A stretch of DNA of 64,000 nucleotides from Artocarpus heterophyllus (taxonomy: Eukaryota; Streptophyta; Magnoliopsida; Rosales; Moraceae): assembly GCA_025403435.1 (NCBI GenBank), contig CM046330.1, positions 27,314,037-27,378,036 of the forward strand. Reading direction: 5' to 3'. The position numbers and the translations under genes are program-made. Shown here in pieces: positions 23,911-35,164 of the stretch; position 1 is the stretch's first letter; every line of letters starts with the position of its first letter. The notes under the pieces were generated by a model, which worked only from the letters and a program-made list of their open reading frames with translations, was not told where the DNA came from and ran no database searches.

Positions 23911-26020
23911 TGTTGTGCCGCCCAAAATGATTCTTTAAATGCGAATGTTTGTAGTGTAGAAAAGTTGTCGTATCTAGAGGGAAGTGGGTTTTTGAAAGAT
24001 TGAAAATTTTCGATTTAAAATGGAAAGGGATTTTTAATGAGATTTTAAAGAAAAAAATATTTTTAACAATTTTTAAATAAGATTTTAAAACATAAATCAA
24101 AACCATAAAGCTTTGGGAATCCCTTGTATGTTTCATAACTAGTATAGAATTTTAATTCTAAATAATAATTATCTAAAGCATTTAATTTGTTGTATCTTCT
24201 TCCATTAATTGCAAGCACAATTACTATTTCTATAAGTCAACCTAAAGCACCAATATAGCAAGCTATAATACAGTAAGGGTTTTCAAATAAAAAATAGCAA
24301 AATAATCATTTCTCACTAATGATTTGATGCACTAGTTATGAAAACTATAACCGCTAACACTACAATTATAATTAACATAATTTTGAGATAGAAAAAATAA
24401 TAACAAATCAAAATTAATATATTTTAATAAAATAAATTTTTGCATTAATTTTGATAGAACCTTGTCTTATTAAATGGTTTAAGAATAGACTATGTCATTC
24501 TCTGTTGACAAGAAATCAAGCATTACCATGAATTTACTGGCCAATTCATGTTTATAATGTAACAAAAACTCAACTTAATAAAAAGATATGATTTCAGTAT
24601 TATTGATATTCATTATGCAGCACAATTAAATTACATAAAAAAAGCATAACTGAATTTACAGAAGAATTAGGCAGCATAACAACATTAATAATTATGACTA
24701 AAAACATAGAAAATATAATTTATTTCATAAAAATATAAGCATTAATAATGCAGATATAGAGCTAAAATGCATACCAAAGCACTATGCATATATAATCATC
24801 TTTTTGCCTCACCAGACTCTCTACACTAATTTAAGTATTATTTTATTATTTTTAGTGGGATTGGAGGAGTGTTTTAGCAGCATCTCTTCTAAAAAAGGGA
24901 GACTACTGAGCTTTCTCAGTAGGGATTAAAACATGAAAGGAGGGGCTGGGTTACAAGACCTAAGGCAAAAGCTTCAGTACTTATAAGCTCCAAAATAAAG
25001 CTATTTTTGATTTTTTATAATTTTTTTATTTTTTTTCTTGACTTCTCAGTTCAAATTGCCATCTTTTTTTATGAATTTTTCTTCTTTTCTCTCCTATTTT
25101 AGGTCCGTGAGAATATGAGATTTTGGACATTTTCCAGTGCTACGCAACAGTTGCACGTATGAGGTACGGCTCAATCTTGATCATCAATCGAGTGATCCAA
25201 TGGTCAGGAAACGCGAGGAGAAATGTGGCCACTTGGGACCATATGGGGCTCTCTTTGGACGACTTCAGGCCGTTGGATTGCAAGACGAACAGACAAGATC
25301 AAGGGAACACGAGCTAAAGTTGAGAACGCGCACACAAGATCAAAAGAGTTGAGATTCACCTTGACACATAGGCCTGGCTCTAGCGACTGACACGCTTACT
25401 GTCAGCGCATGTGATGCATACACCAATCGCAACATGCCACATGGACAATTCTTTTTAGAATTTGAATCTTTTGACTTTTTGATGCGTTTATTGTTCGATT
25501 TTGCCTGTTTTGGTGCCTTTTTTCCTGTTTTTTGGGAAAATTAATTATTTTACAAACTTAATATTTACAATAATTTGAATAATATTTATTTTGTAATAAA
25601 ACATACAAAAATAATTACATGCTTTTAAAATTTTAGCCTCTTTCGATTTGCATAGATATGATTTTTATGACTTGGAAATATTTTAAGAAATTACTAAAAA
25701 TATTATAAAACATATTGACAAACTTAAAACATACTATAAAACACATTAAGACTCAAAATAAAATTATCACTAATTATTTTTGCGGTTTAGATTAATTTCA
25801 AACTAAACACACATTTAACACACTAAAACGACTCTAAAAATTACCAAAAATATTATTAAACATAAAATACTCTAAAAATACATTTTTAAACATATGTACA
25901 CACTAGGACATAAAAACACTTATTAACACAAAAATGCTATTGATTAAGAATTTAATGAGAAACAGAAGTATAAATAAATAATTTAAGCCTTGTAAAATGT
26001 ATACTTTTATAACCTCATCA
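23911..26020 (-). repeat. 3' LTR of element A1
   Basis: 2110 bases, homologous to 29065-33210 (minus the insertion) and more distantly to 49766-51932. Shared text includes 'ttgcaagcacaattactatttctataag', the 25090-25470 block and 'caaaaatgctattgattaag'. The minus-strand promoter would lie near 24975, where the second LTR keeps a clear TATA box. Confidence 0.9.
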
Positions 26021-26060
26021 CACCCCTCAACCAGCTTATTGCTAGTCTCTAGCAATTAAA
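26021..26060 (-). other. Polypurine tract and hairpin module of element A1
   Basis: On the minus strand, TTGCTAGAGACTAGCAA (26055-26039; a 7-bp stem with a 3-base loop) is followed by TAAGCTGG and a purine tract (GGTTGAGGGGTG) abutting the LTR start TGATGAGG. The same module occurs at 51933-51967 (minus) and 63527-63561 (plus). Confidence 0.8.
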
Positions 26061-28130
26061 GCAATAGAATTTTGAAATAACTTATAGAATATCCATACAA
26101 TGCAAACCATTTAACTTTAATTTGACTCACCCAACTTAATAGACTAACAAAACACAAATCGTATTTGAACACTATTCATGCTATTCAACAAAATGTAAAT
26201 GAGCCAAACTTAGTACAAAAAGGCATAATGAATAATTATGAAGTTTCATCAAAAACTAAGAATAAAATTATTATGATATTTTGATTCAAATCTCTCCTCA
26301 AGGTAGCAACACTTTAGATTTATTTATTGGAACAATTAAGAACATAAACTTAAAACAAAAATATATACAAAAATTAAACAAACTTTATAATTGTGGACAA
26401 TGCAATGTCTAGTTCCCTTAAGCTTTCTCCATAACTCATTTAATGAGCTTTGGGTTGGCAACTCTCAGACTAATTGGCCTAGGCTATTAGGTGTTGAAGC
26501 ACCTCTTAAAACTTACTTATTCGAGTTAAGGAGGCTATGAAACCAAACTTATCTAACATTATTCATTAATTTACATAAAATTACACACTTTATTTTTTAC
26601 ATTTTCTTTTACTTCTTATTTTTATTTTTTAATTCATTAGGTAATTAATTTTGAAAATGTTACTGCCTTTAATTGTTTATTTTTACAAAATAAGAAAATT
26701 CATATATTCATAGCTTTGATTTACCACCGCAATTAAACATTCCAATGCGTGTGTAAAAAGGATGGCTTACAAAGACTTTGAAAAATACACATAAAGATGT
26801 TAAATAAAATCAAAGTTTTGAGAGTCCATAAAGTTAGATAATTCAAAAAATAAAAAAATGATATTACATTAATAAAACATTCAAAAATCAAGACAAAATA
26901 TAACACATAAATTACTAAGAAACTAATATTTACAAAACACACTTTTTTTAGATTTCTTTTTAATAACTTAAACAACTAACAAAAACTTACAAAATGACTC
27001 AAAAATGAGAAATTTTTACACCAAATTTGGAGGAAAAAACTGAAAAAAGTTGAGCAAAAATCGAAAAAATTTTGGCATAATTTCGCACATCATTGAAGCA
27101 CAACCCTCTCCCCCAACCTAAATTGTACATTGTCTTAATGTATGAAAAGAATAGTAAAAGCAACAAAAATATTATCTAAATTAAAACAGCTGCAAAGATG
27201 ATCTGTAACTAACTTAAAAAACAAAAATAAAAACTAACAAAATACACAACAATATATTAGAAACTAGGTTTTTTAAAATTAGATTCCAAATACTTCATTT
27301 TTTTGTTTGAAAATTAAAATCACTTTGTAAATTCTTCAAAACGCATTTCAAGAGGCCGCAAGTACAAAATACGTACTAATTACAATGACTATATCCTTCT
27401 TAGTCTTAATCATTTTAAATGAATTATTAAGTAATTTAATTTCAAAGATTTTTTTCTCTTTTTTTAAAAAAAAAAATTAATGCTAAACCAAAACTTAAAT
27501 TTTTTTATTGAAAATTTATTTGAAAATCCAAACGAATTATATTTACAAAATCAAACCCCTTAGAATGCGTCTTAAGAGAAATTGAAAACAGTTTAAAAAC
27601 AAATTTAATTAATAGCCTTCATTTTAAATTTTTAAAATAAATTTCACCATTTTATAAAATTTTAAAGAAATCAAAATAGCACACAACAACACACAAAAAT
27701 ATATTATAAAAGAGAAAAAGTAAAGATATTACTTTGAAAGTATTTTCTCGTCGTTTAATGCTCCAAATTCAACAAATCTTTCTTCCAACTCAGCTCTTAG
27801 TAGATAGTCATCAAAGAGCGGCTTCCTCCCATAGTAAGTGTTAAAAGACACCACATATGGGTCTTGTATGAACATTCCTCAAGATTGGCAAAATTTGGAA
27901 CATTTCAATTTGTGAAACTTGGACTCATTTTACATTGGTAAGTCCATGAAAATGATGCTAGACGTGGTGGAGGAGGTGGTGGCTACATAGGATCTTAGTA
28001 AGAATGGTCTTTAGTTAACTCTTGTGGCAACTGAGGTTGAAAATCTAAGACTAAAGGTGATGATTGTTCCTCTTCTATAACTAAGTCTTCATTCTCTTCC
28101 TCACATTCCTATCCTGACATTTGTTCCTCA
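26061..28130 (-). other. Noncoding 3' internal region of element A1
   Basis: AT-rich sequence similar in order to 51970-53250 of element M (for example the 'ttaagctttctccataac.catttaa.gagctt' block at 26415 and the 'ggctatgaaaccaaacttat' block at 26530). No pol remnant was found. At about 27735-27850 the minus strand has a short readable piece (FNTYYGRKPLFDDYLLRAEL) that may be a remnant of the element's coding region. Confidence 0.6.
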
Positions 28131-28176
28131 AAATAGATGGGTTCCATATATTCCTTTTTGTTTTGTAACATACCTT

Positions 28177-28530
28177 TCACATATTCCAAATATTCTTTAG
28201 GATTTCCAAACTCTCCTTATTTGAAGTATCTAATGAATTTTGCAGTTCAAAAGTTGACTCCAAAATTTCAAGCTGGATTTCAAGCCAAGGTTCCAAAAAA
28301 CTTGAATTGTTCTCCCAACCTAAGTCGGTTTCAAAACTATTCAACCCCTGATAATCATACTCGGCCATATCTTCCAATACATAATAAGATTCATCTATGG
28401 GTAATTGGTAAAAAGTTGTGGTACCATAAGCTCTTTCTACCCAATTTCTAGTTTCAGGACTTAAGCTACCATAGAAAATTCTTAAAACATAATCCCAAGA
28501 AAAACTGTGATAAGGAAACTTATCGGGCAA
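28177..28530 (-). pseudogene. Gag fragment of element A1
   Basis: A 117-codon open frame on the minus strand. It has the middle of a retrotransposon Gag: FYGSLSPETRNWVERAYGTT and DESYYVLEDMAEYDYQGLNS, the pattern of the Athila Gag segment in which a short-loop 'F..GL.P..R...D...GG' is followed by 'A..L...MA...Y'. The start and the C-terminal part are missing. The frame then runs into an acidic Glu/Leu-rich tail. It is the only Gag text left in this element. Confidence 0.55.
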
Positions 28531-29040
28531 ATCTTTTTATCTCTACCAAGCACTATAAAGTGGTTCCAAGTGTATTTTGGAAAAACTTGCAACAAATATC
28601 GATGAATTTCCCAAAACAATTTTTTTTAATTTTTGAAAATGTTTATATTTTTTATTTTTAAATTCTTTGAAGAAAATTATCAAGTCAAATAATGCTCAAT
28701 TAATTAGATTCCCAAATCGTTGGGGGTCACACTGGATACACTTAGAATTCTCAACTTTCTTAGGCAAGGTTTTAGCCTTGTGGTCGTGGGATTGAATCCC
28801 AACAGTGGGCCTTTTTGACATAATCTAATAAAGTTTGCGATTACTCAAACTTACAAATCAAAAGACAAGATGCTAAGCTTTTCTTTATCCTGAACGAATA
28901 AAGTAGTAAGTGAAAAGCTTCTGCTTTCTTTTTAATTTTTAATTTTTTATTTTTTGAAAAATAAACACACTAATTGCAAATAATTAAAATAATATTTACA
29001 AAGGATCTTTAATTTAACAATCTGGCAAAGTGACAGCATC
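28531..29040 (-). other. 5' leader of element A1
   Basis: No gene. It includes 'aagcttttctttatcc..aacgaataaagtagtaagtga' (about 28876-28915), which recurs at about 58657-58700 in the leader of element M and so marks the leader of both. T-rich tract at 28925-28965. Confidence 0.6.
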
Positions 29041-29060
29041 TTTCGGACAATACCATCAAA
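29041..29060 (-). other. Decayed tRNA-Asp primer binding site of A1
   Basis: The minus strand reads TTTGATGGTATTGTCCGAAA just downstream of the LTR end at 29065. It fits the TTTGGCGCCGTTG-type tRNA-Asp primer site of Athila elements if CG-context C-to-T and G-to-A changes are allowed at most mismatches. Confidence 0.6.
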
Positions 29061-30002
29061 TTTTTGTTGTGTTGCCCAAAATGATTCTTTAAACACAGAT
29101 GTTTGTAGCATAGAAAGATTGTCATATCTATAGGGAAGTGGGTTTTTGAAAGATTGAAAATTTTTAGTTTAAAATAGAAAGGGATTTTTAATTCTAAATG
29201 ATAATTATCTAAAGTATTTGATTTATTATAACTTTTCCCATTAATTGCAAGCACAATTACTATTTCTATAAGCCAACCTAAAGCGACAATATATCAAGCT
29301 ATAATGCAGTAAGGGTTTTCCTATAAAATAGCAAAATAATCATTTCTCACTAATGATTTAGTGCACTAATTATAAAAACTATAACCACTATCACTACAAT
29401 TATAATTAAGATAATTTTGAGATAAAAAAGATAATAACTAATCAAAATTAATATATTTTAATGGAATAAATTTTTACATTAATTTCTACAGAACCTCATC
29501 TTATTAAATGGTTTAAGAATACACTATGTCATCCTCTGTCGATAATAAATCAAGCATTATCAAGCATTTATTGTGCCAGTTTATGTCTATAATGTAACAA
29601 AAACTCAACTTAATAAACATGCATAATTTCAGTATTATTAATATTAATTAGGCAATACAATTAAATTACATAAGAAAAAGCATAATTGAATTTATGTAAG
29701 AATTGGGTAGCATAATAATATTACTAATAATGACTAAAGACATAGAAAATATAATTTATTTCATAAAATATAAGCATTACAAAGCATATATATATAAGCT
29801 AAAATCCATAACAGAGTACTATGATATGTGATCATCTTTCTGCCTTACCAACTTCTCTACACTAATTTAAGCATTGTTTTATTATTTTTAGTAGGGTTGG
29901 AAGAGTGATCAAGAAGCATCTCCTCCAAAAAAAGTTTAGCTTAGCCAGAATTAAAACATGAAAGAAGGTGGTTAGTTACGAGAACTAAGGCGAAAGCCTC
30001 AA

Positions 30003-30010
30003 TATTTATA
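30003..30010 (-). promoter_or_regulatory. TATA box of the A1 5' LTR
   Basis: Minus strand TATAAATA within CCTATAAATATTGAGGC. It lies at the same position as the clear TATA box at 50774-50781 in the related LTR. Confidence 0.55.
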
Positions 30011-30251
30011 GGCTCCAAAATGAAATTATTTCCTATTTTCTTATTATTTTTCTACTATTTTTTTCTTGCCTTCTCAGTTCAAATTGCCATTTTTTACAAT
30101 TTTTTTTCTTCTTTTCTTTCCCGTTTCAAGTTCCTAAGAATATGAGTTTTTGGACGTTTTCTATTACTACGTGGCAATTGCACGTACCAGGTGCAATTCA
30201 ATCTCGAGTGTCAATTGAGTGATCCACTGGTTAGGAAACACAAGGAGAAAT

Positions 30252-32399
30252 TGTCACGCCCTGGAGTACGGGAGGTGACGTGGTGGATTATTTAGATTGA
30301 TTAAAAGATAATTTAATTAAAAACCAATGGTTTAATTATCAAATTAAGAGAAAAATAAGAAGATTTCCACCACATTTTATAAAAAAAAAAATTATAAATA
30401 TTAAGCAAATGATAAAAATTAAATAAAAACCGCGAGTATGGGTTCCACAACCCACAACTTGTGCACACACATGGTTCTGACAATATCATAAATACAATTA
30501 CAGTCCAAGTATACAAATAAAGTTAAGTCTTACATGCCTTGATTAAATAATACAAAATATAAATAAATCCTCCTATTGCTCCTGAGTTCGGTCCGAAGAA
30601 TCTTCTCCAAACCTAAATGGAAAACCACCTAGATGGGGAAATTTAAAACAATAAAACGTGAGCAAAAGGCTCAGTAGGACTATGTTTTATAAAATAATTT
30701 AATGCAAAGAAACATAACATCATTAGAAGTTATTCAAAAGGAAACTTAAATAAATAAATAAATAATTTGAGTAGAACCGTTCTGTCACAGAACAGTCCAC
30801 TCGTCAAATCAAAACACCATTTTACTTTTACCTAGGCAAACCATGATATCACCACCGTAGTGGCCCAGCTGGGTTTCGGGACCTGCCCCCAAGGTCGATC
30901 GCTACACGACCCGATCTCTGATATGGCATCATGCCCATGTGTTTATTATCATTATCATTCAAAACCCAATTACCGAGTGTTGTCAATTACATTTATTATG
31001 AAATTCGTTTCAGATCACGGTATATTTAAAATATAACCGATAAAAACCATTTTCAAACAACCGTTGAAAACATTTTGATAGAAATCATTTTCAAAGCCAA
31101 ATCATTTCAAAACCAGGCTACCAAAGAAATAGGATAAAAGTCCTACCTCAATATTCGTGCCGGTACCCCACACCGTAATCCCGGTCCGCTATACGTTAGC
31201 TCCACGGAACCACGAACGATCCTAGACACCAACTAAGTCAATCAATATCTAGTTCGAGACATTCTATGCTACTAAATCATTTCATGATGTCCTAGTGTGC
31301 CATTTGTACCTTTAAAATCATTCTATAAGGTTGAGATTTAAATATCGGTTCAAAACAGTGAAAACGGGTAAAAATCACAAAAATTTTCATGCCTCGGTCG
31401 GCCTACCAGACGTCCTGCTTCGGCCTGCCAAACTGCACAGTTCGGCTTGCCGGAAGCAAAGTTCGGTCGGCCGAACAATTTCCCAGGTTCGGCCTGCCGG
31501 TCGGAAGAACACCGGCCTGCCGAACACACAGTTCGGCCTGCCGAACTGGGAAAATCCAGAAATCCCAGCCACGGGTTTCTCGATCCCCAAATTCAAATCT
31601 TGATTCTAACCTGTTTTTCTCAATTCCCAGGCATGAAAAACAATTATAGTTGATAGAAAAACATTCTAGAACATGTTTGGAATCATTTAAACAAGATTTA
31701 GGCCCAAAATCCTCAAAAATCTAAAAATGAGAAAAAGAGGAGAAAAATGAAAAATCTTAAATTCGATCCGTTTTTCTTCAATCTAAGCTTAGATTCTAGT
31801 TGTTCTAAGTTCATTTAAGTCAAATCCATGGTTTTCTAAACTTAAACAAACCTAGATTTCAAAAATACACAAAATTGAAAATTTTGTAAAAAGTTTAGAA
31901 ATTTCGAATCTAACCTCGAATCGAAGCTTCAATCCGCGATCTCGGTTGCTAAATCACGTCCCCGAGCTTCCTCCTTGCTATCCCGAAGCTTGGATTCGAA
32001 ATGGAGTTCAAAAATTTGTGAAGAAATTAGAGAGAGAGAGAGAAAGCTGCCGAGAAAGAGAGAGGGAAGAGAGAGGGAGAGTGGGCGTGGAAGTGAGGAG
32101 AGAGAGAGAAGAGGGAAATAAATAGAGAAAATCGGTGGGCGGTTTTACTGTGCGAAAACCATGTGCCGCCCACGGTTTTGCAAAATGGAGTATTTTTAAC
32201 ATTTTACAAATTGTTGTGTTCTAAAACTCAAAACATCATTTTAAAACAATTGAGAAATCATTTGAACGCATCAATTTAACAAAACAACCGAAAATTCAAA
32301 ATCCAACCCAATAATCTAATTAATGTTAAAACGTTAATTATGGCACACTAATTCATCATTTACATCACATTAACATTAAATAAATTTCAGGGCATTACA
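30252..32399 (-). mobile_element. Solo LTR of a gypsy-type element with perfect 5-bp TSD
   Basis: Starts TGTCACGCCCTGG, ends CAGGGCATTACA (imperfect inverted ends), 2148 bases, flanked by GAAAT on both sides (30247-30251 and 32400-32404). No internal coding sequence, so it is an LTR left after recombination. On the minus strand a TATTTA-type TATA region at about 32115-32130 precedes a long CT-rich leader (about 32030-32110), which sets the orientation. Holds a cluster of cggcctgccgaac motifs (31396-31552). Same family type as 1-2490, by layout. Confidence 0.85.
31396..31552. repeat. Cluster of CGGCCTGCCGAAC-type motifs
   Basis: About eight copies of a near-palindromic 'ttcggcctgccgaac' unit at irregular spacing within 157 bases, far more CG-rich than the surroundings. 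Related clusters lie at about 2180-2260 and 48095-48330, each inside a different LTR. Confidence 0.75.
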
Positions 32400-33241
32400 G
32401 AAATAGAGCCATGTGGGACCCTATGGGGTGCTCTATGGACAACTTTGGGCTATTAGATTGCGAAACGAGCGGACATGATCAAGGGAACACTAGCTGAAGC
32501 TGAGAACGCATGCATAGGATGAAAGGAGTTGAGATTCTCCCTAACATGTGGCCCAGCTCTGGTTGCTAATGCGCCTGCTATCAGCACCTGTGATGCATTC
32601 ACCAATCACCACACGCCACGTGGACAATTCTTTCTAGAACTTGAATCTTTTGACTTTTTTAATGCATCTGTTGTTCGATTTTGCCTGTTTTCCCACCCAA
32701 TTTCAAATCTAGAGATAGAAAAATTGAAAACAAAATTAGATATTTTATGAACATAGTATTTGCAATAATTTTAAAAATATTGATTTTATATTAAAACACA
32801 CAAAAATAATAACAAACTTCTAAAATTTCAGCCTCTTTTGGTTTGACATATATATGATTTTTAAGACTCGAAAATATTTTTAGAAATTACAAAAGATATT
32901 ATAAAACATATTTACAAAATACACTACAAAGCAAATGAAAACTCAAAATAAAATTACAACTAATTGTTTTTACGATTTAGATTAATTTTAAACTAAACAC
33001 ATATTTAACACACCGAAATGACTTTTAAATTTACCAAAAAAATTATTAAACATAAAACATACTAAAAATACATGCTTAAACATATTTACATACTAAGACA
33101 CAAAAATACTTATTAACACAAAATGCTATTAATTAGAGGATTTTGTGAGAGTTTAAAGTATAAATAAATGATTTAAGCCTCGTATATTATATACTTTTAC
33201 AGTCTCATCAATTATCCTTAACCTTGAACAAGCAATGATGC

Positions 33242-34679
33242 TAGGGCTGGCAAATCGTGTTATGTGCCGTGTTCGTACCAGCATGATTACGCTAAATACG
33301 AACATGATACGATTAATAAATGTGCCTAAAATATAAACACGAATGCGATATGCCTATAACACGTATAACACGACACGACACAATTAACACGATTAATAAA
33401 CGTGCTAAAAATATAAACACAAACACGACCTGTTTACAACACGCATAAAACAACACGACACAATTAATACGATTAATATTTACAACATGATTATAAATAG
33501 TATTCATACCAACACACTTATAACACACAACACAATTAAATTACTGAATATTTATTTTTTTACTATATAATTTTATATTTTTTTACTATAAAAGTATAAT
33601 AATATTCATTTATTAAATATTTTAAATTAAGTTTTTTTACTATAAAATTATAATAATATTCATTTATTAAATATTTTAAACTAAATTTTCTCTCAAATAT
33701 TTTAAAGAGCCCAATCTTTTGAAAAGCCCCAATTGAAGAACTATTAAGGCCCCAATCTTTTAAACTAAATATAATAATATTTTAAACCATTTGGCTTCAC
33801 TGGCAGCGAAGGCCGAATTTCAAAAGAGGGGAGCTCGTCCTTATATAGAGAAGAGTTATGAAGGATTCTACTCTCCTCTTGATGTGGGACTTTTATGTTA
33901 CAGTTCAAATGAGTAAAAAAAACCATAATAAATATAAAAAAAGGCATTCATTTAACACTGGTTGCTTATCCAGTGTGGCGGTAAGACAAACAACAACATA
34001 CTCCAAGTGCAAGGTTGAATCCTTGTCCTGTAAATCTGAAATTTTTTTGTTTTAAGCTTTTTTTGGTTTTAAGCTTAATTATTTAATAAGTAAATATATA
34101 TTTCTTGATTGATTTTATTGATATTTTAGTGGAAACATAGGTCTAAAATTAGGGTATTTTTTGTATAATTGTATTTTTGGTATAATCACTTAACTTAAAA
34201 AACTTAAAAAAGGGTTTTTTAATTGGCTTAAATTAAAAATAAATTAAAAATTAAGGTCACATATCCTAGGTATATATTCTAATAATAATTAATAGAAAGA
34301 AGGGTTTATAAAGTTATAAAACACATCTTAAACTTAATTAATTAGTTTCAACAACCTATTAGTTTTGATTACAAATTTTACATTCTATACTTTCTTATAT
34401 TTTATTTTAATAAATATACTTGAAATATATTTCTTTTACTAAATACTATAGTTATTAAACGTGCTATAAACATGCGGGTCGTGTCGTGTTGTGTTGACAC
34501 ATTTACTGCACGTTTAATTAAGCGTGTTAAACGTGTTAGCACGAATCCAACACGTTTATTTTCGTGTTATTCGTGCCAACCTATTTATGGCCCAATTAAT
34601 ATATGTGCATTCCAAATCCGTTTATATTATGTCGTTTTCGTATCGTGTCATCGTACCGTGTCCGAAATTGCTGGCTCTA
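33242..34679. mobile_element. Non-autonomous hAT-type DNA element, perfect 8-bp TSD
   Basis: 1438 bases with terminal inverted repeats TAGGGCTGGCAAATCG / (complement) TAGAGCCAGCAATTTCGG, flanked by AATGATGC on both sides (33234-33241, 34680-34687). 8-bp duplications and TAGGGCTGGCAA ends are typical of plant hAT elements. Both subterminal regions are full of cgtgt/cacga palindromic repeats (33300-33530 and 34460-34660). No transposase frame. It sits in copia RNase H text, which rejoins across it (LEQAM|ML-YYN). Confidence 0.88.
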
Positions 34680-35160
34680 AATGATGCTATACTATAATTA
34701 CAGTGCAACATTTACAAATGCAAAGGTACGAAGATGCAGTAAAAGAAGAAAACATATAGAACCAAAAAAAAAAAAGCACATTGGGAGACATGACAATCTG
34801 TAAGTTTGATTTGGAGAACAAATTTGTTGATCAGTTTGCAAAAACTTTATCGACAAAAGGTTTCGAGAATCAACTTAAAAGGTCTAGGAATTCAAGAGTT
34901 GTCACTTATACTTTACCGTAAGTAGAAGATTGTTAGAATTGACGCTTTTAAAGCTTGATGTTTTATCCCAATTAAATATTATGAAAAATAAAATATTACA
35001 TTATTGGCAAATAATATTTCTTGATGTTATCTATGATATATATGCTGATATATATTTGATTGCAAATATCAAAAGAAAAATTATACCAAAACACCAAATT
35101 TTTAGATCAAGTTTAGTTTTTGAAAAGATGAAATAAATAACATATTTAAACAATTCAAGA
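34680..35160 (+). pseudogene. Ty1/copia RNase H C-terminus and 3' tail
   Basis: Continues the copia frame after the hAT element: YYNYSATFTNAK (the family has YCDNSGA.ANAK here, so the catalytic region is altered), then KHIEPKK... and a C-terminal GLGIQELSLIL. From about 34925 the sequence is noncoding and presumably the copia 3' end or LTR, but it could not be matched to a 5' LTR. The joint with 33211-33233 (VILNLEQAM) closes the element. Confidence 0.75.
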
Positions 35161-35164
35161 TTTT

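Larger units (their letters stand above)
23911..33210 (-). mobile_element. Deleted Athila-type element ('A1') with solo-LTR insertion
   Basis: Minus-strand element with LTRs at 23911-26020 and 29065-33210 (the latter enlarged by the 2148-bp insertion at 30252). LTR ends on the minus strand are TGATGAG/TGAGG... and ...CACAACA. Flanks GTTAT (23906-23910) and ATTAT (33211-33215) are a near-perfect 5-bp target duplication inside copia RNase H. The internal part is only about 3.0 kb, lacking recognisable RT or integrase, so this is a deletion derivative related to the larger Athila element at 49766-58.6 kb. Shared blocks include the PPT module, the region around 26400-26550 versus 52300-52450, and the LTRs. 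Confidence 0.85.
29065..33210 (-). repeat. 5' LTR of element A1, split by a solo LTR
   Basis: The two halves, 29065-30251 and 32400-33210, together match 23911-26020. The continuation 'aggagaaat|agagcc' equals 'aggagaaatgtggcc' at 25220 of the other LTR, which proves the break point. Confidence 0.9.

Noticed and set aside
31331..31653. Overlapping ORFs on both strands around 31.4 kb
   Set aside because: Produced by the CGGCCTGCCGAAC motif cluster in a solo LTR, giving repetitive peptides in all frames.
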